From the IMG/VR virus record IMGVR_UViG_3300032046_000105, positions 1-36,258 of that record: 36,258 nucleotides of DNA; one strand, written 5' to 3'. Both the position numbers and the translations under genes were made by a program. Below the pieces are notes generated by a model. That model did no database searches. It was not told the origin of the DNA and was given only the letters and a program-made list of their open reading frames with translations. This DNA is from a virus. The number at the start of each line of letters is the position of its first letter. Position 1 is the first letter of the stretch. Shown here piece after piece: positions 31,648-36,258 of this stretch.

Positions 31648-31905
31648 ATGGATGCTGAATTGCAGGTGGAGGGCGATAAAGACCATCGCGGCGATAAAGA
31701 CCATCGCGGCGATAAAGACCATCGCGGCGATAAAGACCATCGTTTAGTGGTGAGGAGGCTGGCGGAGCTGCTGGGGGAGGAGCGGCTGCGGCAGTTGGTG
31801 GAGCTGATCGAGGAGGTGGAGGGGGATACGAGATGGGGGGATGTGAAGATTGTGATTGCGGAGGGGCGGGTGCAGAGGCTGAAGGCGGAGAAAAGTTATG
31901 AATAA
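31648..31905 (+). CDS. Small protein with four GDKDHR repeats
   Basis: This 85-residue protein (start at 31648 after GAGGA, or 31636) contains GDKDHR four times in a row at residues 9-32, encoded by four 18-bp units, then a helical part (LAELLGEERLRQLVELIEEVEG). The repeats are acidic/basic and unstructured in appearance. Unknown. Confidence 0.5.
   Translation: MDAELQVEGDKDHRGDKDHRGDKDHRGDKDHRLVVRRLAELLGEERLRQLVELIEEVEGDTRWGDVKIVIAEGRVQRLKAEKSYE
31672..31743 (+). repeat. Four 18-bp tandem repeats (GDKDHR)
   Basis: GGCGATAAAGACCATCGC repeated four times with one change at the last base; in-frame. Confidence 0.92.
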
Positions 31906-32377
31906 GCCGGCGGAATGCCCGTTTTTTCGGTAAAAAGGCCCAAAAGCCATTTTTTAGCGGATTTATCACAACTGTTTTATCCCCAATCTGTGGGGGGTAA
32001 AACAGGTGATTATAGCGAAAAGGCCCGAAAATACCCCTACAGGTAGACCGGGTGTTTTGGAGGCATCGAACTGCCGCTACGATGCTCTGGGCTAGAAAAA
32101 CCTAGCGATAGGTATTCTGATACCTGTATATTCACCCCAATTTCCCCAAACATACCCCCACCCCTGGCGAATAACGCCAAATTCAGCCACCACCCCCCAA
32201 GCCTATCCCCAAAAACACTGGATTTCCGCCGCGACTTCGGCGAGTTGCGCTCGCCACAAGCGATCCTGGCGGGAGTTTGAACGGGCAAGAGAATCACAAT
32301 TAATCGGTACCTTAGTACTATTGCTAATACCTAACGATAGGATATAATATAATCATAATCAATAAGGAGATGACAAG
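31906..32377. promoter_or_regulatory. Gene-free regulatory region with inverted repeats, terminator-like hairpin and promoter
   Basis: About 470 bp without a convincing gene. It holds a terminator-like AAAAAGGC..GCCATTTTTT (31932-31955), a CTGTTTTA / TAAAACAG inverted repeat (31972-32005), GCTAG / CTAGC (32091-32106), and AGGTAT / ATACCT (32110-32125). CCTAGCGATAGG (32101-32112) recurs as CCTAACGATAGG (32331-32342). A promoter TTGCTA (32321-32326) to TATAAT (32343-32348), spaced 16 bp, precedes AAGGAG and the gene at 32378. Confidence 0.65.
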
Positions 32378-32836
32378 ATGACAACCAAAACAATCACAAC
32401 CCAGACCGGCAAGACAATCACAGTAGAGATGGTACGCAAGGTGCAGGACAAGATCAATTACGCGGACGGATACAACATCACCACCGGGCGCGAAATCGTT
32501 GATTACACCAACATTACGCTGCGGGATGTAGCCGGAAAAATAATTGTGACTGGAAAAGAATTGAACAGTGTCAACCCAAAATTTGACGTCAAGGGCATCG
32601 CCGGCGGCGCAATTGGAAAACTTGACAATGTGTATCTACGGCAAGATATGTATGACCTGGTCGCTGGGTTGATCGCCGCAGTCGCGGCCGAGACGCCCAA
32701 ATCGGATGAGCAGATCGCAATCGAGATCGCAAAAGCGCAGGCCGAAGCAACTCATGACGCCTGGTACAACTCCCCCGAACAGGTAGCCGCTCGCGAGTTC
32801 GAGCACGAAATGGACCGCTCCGATAGCAATTATTAG
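32378..32836 (+). CDS. Unknown protein
   Basis: This 152-residue protein begins MTTKTITTQTGKTITVEMVR behind AAGGAG and its own promoter. The N-terminal part looks beta-rich and the C-terminal part is acidic helical (EQIAIEIAKAQAEATHDAWY). No family recognised. A short hairpin-containing leader follows its stop and precedes the next gene. Confidence 0.6.
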   Translation: MTTKTITTQTGKTITVEMVRKVQDKINYADGYNITTGREIVDYTNITLRDVAGKIIVTGKELNSVNPKFDVKGIAGGAIGKLDNVYLRQDMYDLVAGLIAAVAAETPKSDEQIAIEIAKAQAEATHDAWYNSPEQVAAREFEHEMDRSDSNY

Positions 32837-32851
32837 ACTAACCCAATCAAC

Positions 32852-32901
32852 CCCCACCGGGGCGCGCCAACCCCGCGCCCCACAAAAAAAGGAACCCTGC
32901 C
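32852..32901 (+). promoter_or_regulatory. Duplicated hairpin leader, copy 1
   Basis: GGGGCGC / GCGCCCC stem (32859-32865, 32875-32881), an A-run, then GGAACCCTGCC and ATG. A near-identical copy is at 33331-33382. Confidence 0.75.
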
Positions 32902-33297
32902 ATGAAGACCCAAACTATCCAAATCTACATCAAAGCCACATCCAACTACCCCGCTGGGATGCCCCTGCAAACCTTCCAAACGCTCTCCCCCATATGGACG
33001 GGCGACAAGATCCACCTGCCCTTCGGGGAGTCGGACAAAAAAAAGACAGTGGTCGGCTGGACCGATCTTTTCAATGGTCGCCCCTGCCCCGTCAGCGTCG
33101 CAAAAGTGCAAGCAGGCGACGCAATCGGATACCTGGTTTGGGGAGGAAATTCAGGCCTGCGCGTCCTGGACCCCACAGCCCCCATAACCCAGGGACTAGA
33201 CGATCACCTGCCACCTGGCTATGGCAAACCCATCATATGGGTAGAGGATATCCAAGATTTCCCGGCCAAGGTCACAAAGACCCTCACAGAAATCTGA
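32902..33297 (+). CDS. Unknown protein
   Basis: This 131-residue protein begins MKTQTIQIYIKATSNYPAGM and is beta-rich, with WTGDKIHLPFGESDKKKTVVGW and VAKVQAGDAIGYLVW. No known motif. Its leader is shared with the next gene. Confidence 0.55.
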   Translation: MKTQTIQIYIKATSNYPAGMPLQTFQTLSPIWTGDKIHLPFGESDKKKTVVGWTDLFNGRPCPVSVAKVQAGDAIGYLVWGGNSGLRVLDPTAPITQGLDDHLPPGYGKPIIWVEDIQDFPAKVTKTLTEI

Positions 33298-33330
33298 TCA
33301 TTCCCACAAAGTGAATAGATACCCCTCACC

Positions 33331-33382
33331 CACCGGGGCGCGCCAACCACGCGCCCCCACAAAAAAAAAAGGAACCCTGCCC
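33331..33382 (+). promoter_or_regulatory. Duplicated hairpin leader, copy 2
   Basis: GGGGCGC / GCGCCCC (33335-33341, 33351-33357), longer A-run and GGAACCCTGCCC before the ATG. Confidence 0.75.
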
Positions 33383-33625
33383 ATGAACGACAAATGCACG
33401 TACAAATTAATCCGCAAGGCGCTCAAAAAACTCGGCATAGCCAAAGCCATTGTCAGTAACTCAACATATGATAATACTCCATGTGTGTTGCTCCGTTGGA
33501 ACGGCCAGGAAGAGTATGTCTCTGGAACTCATTTGGCGCTTGGGCCCGAAGACATAATGGGCGTCCGCGATGACGAGTACACCGAGTGGTTAACATCCAT
33601 CTATGCGGATGCAAATCTGAAATAA
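33383..33625 (+). CDS. Unknown small protein
   Basis: This 80-residue protein (MNDKCTYKLIRKALKKLGIAK) starts after the second leader copy; an in-frame extension to 33311 runs through that leader and is rejected. Its C-terminus is acidic. Unknown function. Confidence 0.55.
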   Translation: MNDKCTYKLIRKALKKLGIAKAIVSNSTYDNTPCVLLRWNGQEEYVSGTHLALGPEDIMGVRDDEYTEWLTSIYADANLK

Positions 33626-33678
33626 CCCCCACAACCCCCGGCTAACCCCCAGGGGCTTCGTTAGCGAAGGAAAAAACC

Positions 33679-34323
33679 ATGAAACCGAATTACTGCTCCC
33701 GACCCGATGTCCCCGAATGTTGGCTCTGCAGCCTGGTCAATTATGGCCTGGATTGCAATAACAATCCGATCCCCCGCCAGCCGGAAGGCGAGCCATCCAA
33801 ATATCAACTGGTCTACGATCATCCTGTCCTCCGCCATTATGTCCCCTCCGAAAAGGCCCCCCATCTCGATGTGCTCGAAAAAGTCGGTCTACTCGATGCC
33901 TTGACACCTGACCAGCTCGCCGCCATTGTCATCATCGCGCAATCTGCATTTCGCACCGGCCAGGCATCCATGCAGGCCGAAAAGCTGGACAACGACGCGG
34001 TATGGATAGATGGCGTCGGCATGCTGGAGCGCCAGCCAGATGGCAACTGGAAAGTTACCGGGGTTAGCGCCGGCGCCGATGCCGCTAAAATCCGCGCCCG
34101 CGAAGCCGAGCTTGGCATAAGTTATACCGCTGAGCAATACGCGGTCTGGGAAGCTGCCTATGACGCCAGGGTCAAAATATCCGCAGCCGCCACCCTGGGC
34201 TCCATCCGCTCGGAGCGCAAAACTGCATCCAGCCGGGCCAATGCCGGCAAGCCGCCCAGACCTGGCAGCCGGCCACGCGGAAGGCCCGGACGAAGAAAAA
34301 ATAATGCTATAATAGGGATGTAG
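33679..34323 (+). CDS. Unknown protein with basic C-terminus
   Basis: This 214-residue protein has a Cys-containing N-terminus (YCSRPDVPECWLCSLVNYG), an acidic middle and a strongly basic tail (SRANAGKPPRPGSRPRGRPG), which suggests nucleic-acid contact. A CTTCG-TTAG-CGAAG hairpin lies just upstream. Family unknown. Confidence 0.55.
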   Translation: MKPNYCSRPDVPECWLCSLVNYGLDCNNNPIPRQPEGEPSKYQLVYDHPVLRHYVPSEKAPHLDVLEKVGLLDALTPDQLAAIVIIAQSAFRTGQASMQAEKLDNDAVWIDGVGMLERQPDGNWKVTGVSAGADAAKIRAREAELGISYTAEQYAVWEAAYDARVKISAAATLGSIRSERKTASSRANAGKPPRPGSRPRGRPGRRKNNAIIGM

Positions 34324-34346
34324 GCCCTAGAGTACTGGGTATCCAG

Positions 34347-34394
34347 CGGGGTCACTCGTTTTGCCATATGTGGCGCGAGCGACCCCGTTTTTTT
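34347..34394 (+). terminator. Rho-independent terminator before the lysis genes
   Basis: CGGGGTCACTCG / CGAGCGACCCCG (one mismatch) followed by seven T, ending 18 bp before the next start. It separates the unknown genes from the lysis module. Confidence 0.88.
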
Positions 34395-34411
34395 GTTAAC
34401 TGGAGGCAGAT

Positions 34412-34768
34412 ATGAATATCGGGATGATTGCGGTTTTGATTGCGGTGGCGTTTGCGCTGGCGTTTTTAACCGAGTCGCTGGTGGAGTATCTGTTGGGGAC
34501 GCCGATGAGCAAGTTCGAGTCGCTAAAACCCTGGACGTGGCTGCTGATGTATGTGGCGGCAGGCGTCGGGGTTTTTTTGGCGCTATATTGGGAGATAGAC
34601 CTGATCGCGGTGATCGCCAATGGAATTGCTCAGATGTCGGGAGTTCCAATCACCTGGCAAGTTTCGCCCGTGGGCCAGGTGCTGAGCGGGCTGGTGATCG
34701 GGCGCGGGTCGAACTTTCTGCATGATTTTCTGTCGAAGACGCTGCGAAAGCCGGACATGCCGGCCTGA
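34412..34768 (+). CDS. Membrane protein, possible holin
   Basis: This 118-residue protein has an N-terminal membrane segment (MIAVLIAVAFALAFLTESLV) and a second (WLLMYVAAGVGVFLALYW), followed by a less hydrophobic half ending in a charged tail. It sits before the muramidase with a GGAGG site, so a holin or related lysis role is likely; no holin family motif is identified. Confidence 0.6.
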   Translation: MNIGMIAVLIAVAFALAFLTESLVEYLLGTPMSKFESLKPWTWLLMYVAAGVGVFLALYWEIDLIAVIANGIAQMSGVPITWQVSPVGQVLSGLVIGRGSNFLHDFLSKTLRKPDMPA

Positions 34769-35142
34769 TGACTTTTATGACTGACCCTATCACATTGCCG
34801 CCAGCGTTGACCGAACAATATGTGGTGACCGGGATTGTCGTTTTTGTGATCATCCTGGCTGCGCTTGCATTTTGGGCCGTGTTCCGTAATCAGCAAGGCT
34901 GGTATTCACAGCAAGCAGAAATTGGACGCAAGTGGCAAGAAAGCCAGCAGGAAAATTTGCTGGATTGGCAGCAAAAGGAAAACCGGGCGTTTTTCGAGAC
35001 GCTGACGGGAATCGTAAAAGCGACGGATTGCCTGACAGTTAATGTTTCGAAACTGACAGAGCGGATCGAGGTCGGATTTGCGAAAGTGGAGGAACGGATC
35101 AGCGCACATGATGAAAAATCAGATTTGCGAACCAGGCTATGA
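34768..35142 (+). CDS. Single-pass membrane protein with coiled coil, possible lysis accessory
   Basis: This 124-residue protein has one membrane segment (VVTGIVVFVIILAALAFWAVF) and a helical C-terminal domain (VSKLTERIEVGFAKVEERI). It overlaps the previous gene by one base and lies before the muramidase. A second holin or spanin-like part is possible. Unproven. Confidence 0.55.
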   Translation: MTFMTDPITLPPALTEQYVVTGIVVFVIILAALAFWAVFRNQQGWYSQQAEIGRKWQESQQENLLDWQQKENRAFFETLTGIVKATDCLTVNVSKLTERIEVGFAKVEERISAHDEKSDLRTRL

Positions 35143-35154
35143 GGAAAATTAATT

Positions 35155-35865
35155 ATGGAACAGGCCAGAGTCGTTGACATCAATCGTTATTACCGCCTCG
35201 GGGGAGCGGATTGGGATAAGATCGCGCTCAATTTCGACGCGGTGGGGATTTGCGCTGGGGTTGGGATCGAGATGGATTATCTCCTTCCCGATCATATTAC
35301 ATTATGCAAGGCCATTCATAAGCCATATTTCACCTATCACATTCCGGACCGGGCGTACTCGATAGTGAGGAATGCCGATTTCTATTCGTCGTTGCCCGGC
35401 GTGAAAAATGCAGTGATGGTAGCGGATATCGAAAGCCCGAAAAACGGGAGCAAATGCGTAACATCGTTGGAGGCCCAGGTGTATGTCAATCGCCTGGCCA
35501 CGCTGACGCAGCGTCATCCGTGGCACTACACCAATCCGGCTACACTGGATATATTGAGCTGGCCGGCGTGGATCGGGAGCGCGCCGATATGGATCGCTCA
35601 ATATCCCTGGCAGCCGTACACGATTTTGAAATACACGGGATATGAGGCTTTCCTGAAACGGTGGAGTGGATTGATGCCGACACGGTTGGCAAAGTCTATT
35701 TACAAGAACGCGGTGGTGCTGTGGCAGTTTACGGATAAGGGCGAAGCGCCGAAACTGTGCTCCAAAAAGCCAGGCGATCCGCGCTACCCAAAGGCGATCC
35801 AAGGATGCGATCTAAATGTATCCACGATCGAGCGAGATTTGTTTTTGACGATGTTGAAGGTGTGA
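35155..35865 (+). CDS. GH25 muramidase (endolysin)
   Basis: This 236-residue protein has the GH25 lysozyme order: VVDINRYY near the start with D8, VADIES (D91, E93), then WIAQYPW and VVLWQFTDKG, ending DLNVST. It hydrolyses the glycan strand of peptidoglycan for lysis. No cell-wall binding repeat or signal peptide is seen, so export likely depends on the holin. Confidence 0.85.
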   Translation: MEQARVVDINRYYRLGGADWDKIALNFDAVGICAGVGIEMDYLLPDHITLCKAIHKPYFTYHIPDRAYSIVRNADFYSSLPGVKNAVMVADIESPKNGSKCVTSLEAQVYVNRLATLTQRHPWHYTNPATLDILSWPAWIGSAPIWIAQYPWQPYTILKYTGYEAFLKRWSGLMPTRLAKSIYKNAVVLWQFTDKGEAPKLCSKKPGDPRYPKAIQGCDLNVSTIERDLFLTMLKV

Positions 35866-35877
35866 TATGGAGGCTAT

Positions 35878-36216
35878 GTGCGCGCAGCCAGAATATGTTC
35901 AACGCCAGGATGCATCATGATTGTTGTCAATGGTGGTATATGTGATGCGCATTATCAGCAGTACCAGGCTAGATATACGGGTGAGACCAAACGTTCGACC
36001 AGGTTGTATGACCGAAACTGGCAAAAGATCAGGGCAAGGTGGCTGAAACTCAATCCATTTTGCGTGTTTTGCGGAAATGAAGCCACGGAGGTCGATCATA
36101 TTGTTAATCTGAGAGATGGAGGCACACACGATTTTTCTAACCTGCGTTCATTATGCAAATCGCACCATAGCACACGCACAGCGAGTAGTGGTGGAGGATT
36201 TGGTAATCCAAAATAA
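35878..36216 (+). CDS. HNH endonuclease (packaging associated)
   Basis: This 112-residue protein has an N-terminal CSTPGC...GGICDAH zinc-type segment and a C-terminal HNH core (FCVFCGNEATEVDHIVNL, then SNLRSLCKSHH). The GTG start follows GGAGG by four bases. HNH nucleases beside the small terminase gene are a common part of HK97-type packaging; here it is the last gene and faces the terminase if the ends are joined. Confidence 0.85.
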   Translation: MRAARICSTPGCIMIVVNGGICDAHYQQYQARYTGETKRSTRLYDRNWQKIRARWLKLNPFCVFCGNEATEVDHIVNLRDGGTHDFSNLRSLCKSHHSTRTASSGGGFGNPK

Positions 36217-36258
36217 GGATATGGGCATCAAAATCGCTATGCCAAATAAATTGTCGAG

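Noticed and set aside
32037-32297. 86-codon minus-strand frame in the gene-free region
   Set aside because: No ribosome binding site or motif, and it overlaps several inverted repeats.

Overview
The window looks like a near-complete, tailed (siphovirus-type) temperate bacteriophage of HK97 type, about 36 kb. It could be a linearised or circularly permuted phage genome, or a prophage. All structural genes run on the + strand in the classical order: HNH nuclease (right end), small and large terminase (left end), portal, protease, major capsid, connectors, tail tube, frameshifted tail chaperones, tape measure, distal tail and fibres. The host cannot be read directly. A Chloroflexi (Anaerolineae-like) host is an inference from GC-rich coding sequence, Thr/Pro 'TPT' surface linkers, and chromosome-type intergenic repeats (cACGAAG arrays, AACGGAT arrays and one REP-like hairpin). 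No tRNA, rRNA or CRISPR array was seen.

Layout. 1-7.7 kb: packaging and head genes. The portal is fused to a Mu gpF-like minor head domain and split by a 393-residue LAGLIDADG intein. 7.7-10.9 kb: an unusual cassette between the capsid and connector genes, with two glycosyltransferase-like proteins flanking a methyltransferase and a methyltransferase-sulfotransferase fusion. It begins just after a perfect 14-bp hairpin. 10.9-21.5 kb: connectors, tail tube, gpG/gpGT chaperones with a canonical CCCAAAC -1 slip site, a tape measure with five 45-residue repeats, Dit, a repeat-containing fibre, a Gp37-like tail protein and a second fibre. 21.5-24.7 kb: terminators, then a minus-strand lysogeny block of large serine integrase, a two-domain surface protein (a likely moron) and an XRE repressor. 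24.7-31.9 kb: a rightward early/accessory operon behind a near-consensus sigma70 promoter, with a ribbon-helix-helix protein, two lipoproteins, a tiny membrane protein, small unknowns, a C5-cytosine DNA methyltransferase and a D12-class adenine methyltransferase. 31.9-34.3 kb: a gene-free stretch of about 470 bp with inverted repeats and a promoter, then four small unknown genes, two of which share a duplicated hairpin leader. 34.4-36.2 kb: two small membrane proteins, a GH25 muramidase and the HNH nuclease.

The observations most worth follow-up are these. (i) A 287-codon ORF lies almost wholly inside the cytosine methyltransferase gene in the +1 frame. It starts 4 nt downstream under the same ribosome binding site and has motifs I recognise from a phage protein family. 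(ii) The capsid-adjacent glycosyl/methyl/sulfo-transfer cassette may decorate the virion or the host surface. (iii) The portal-intein-MuF fusion. (iv) The surface-protein gene is bracketed by near-identical 20-bp direct repeats. (v) Chromosomal-type repeats are unusually dense through the accessory half.

All functions are inferred from sequence motifs read by eye; no database search was run.
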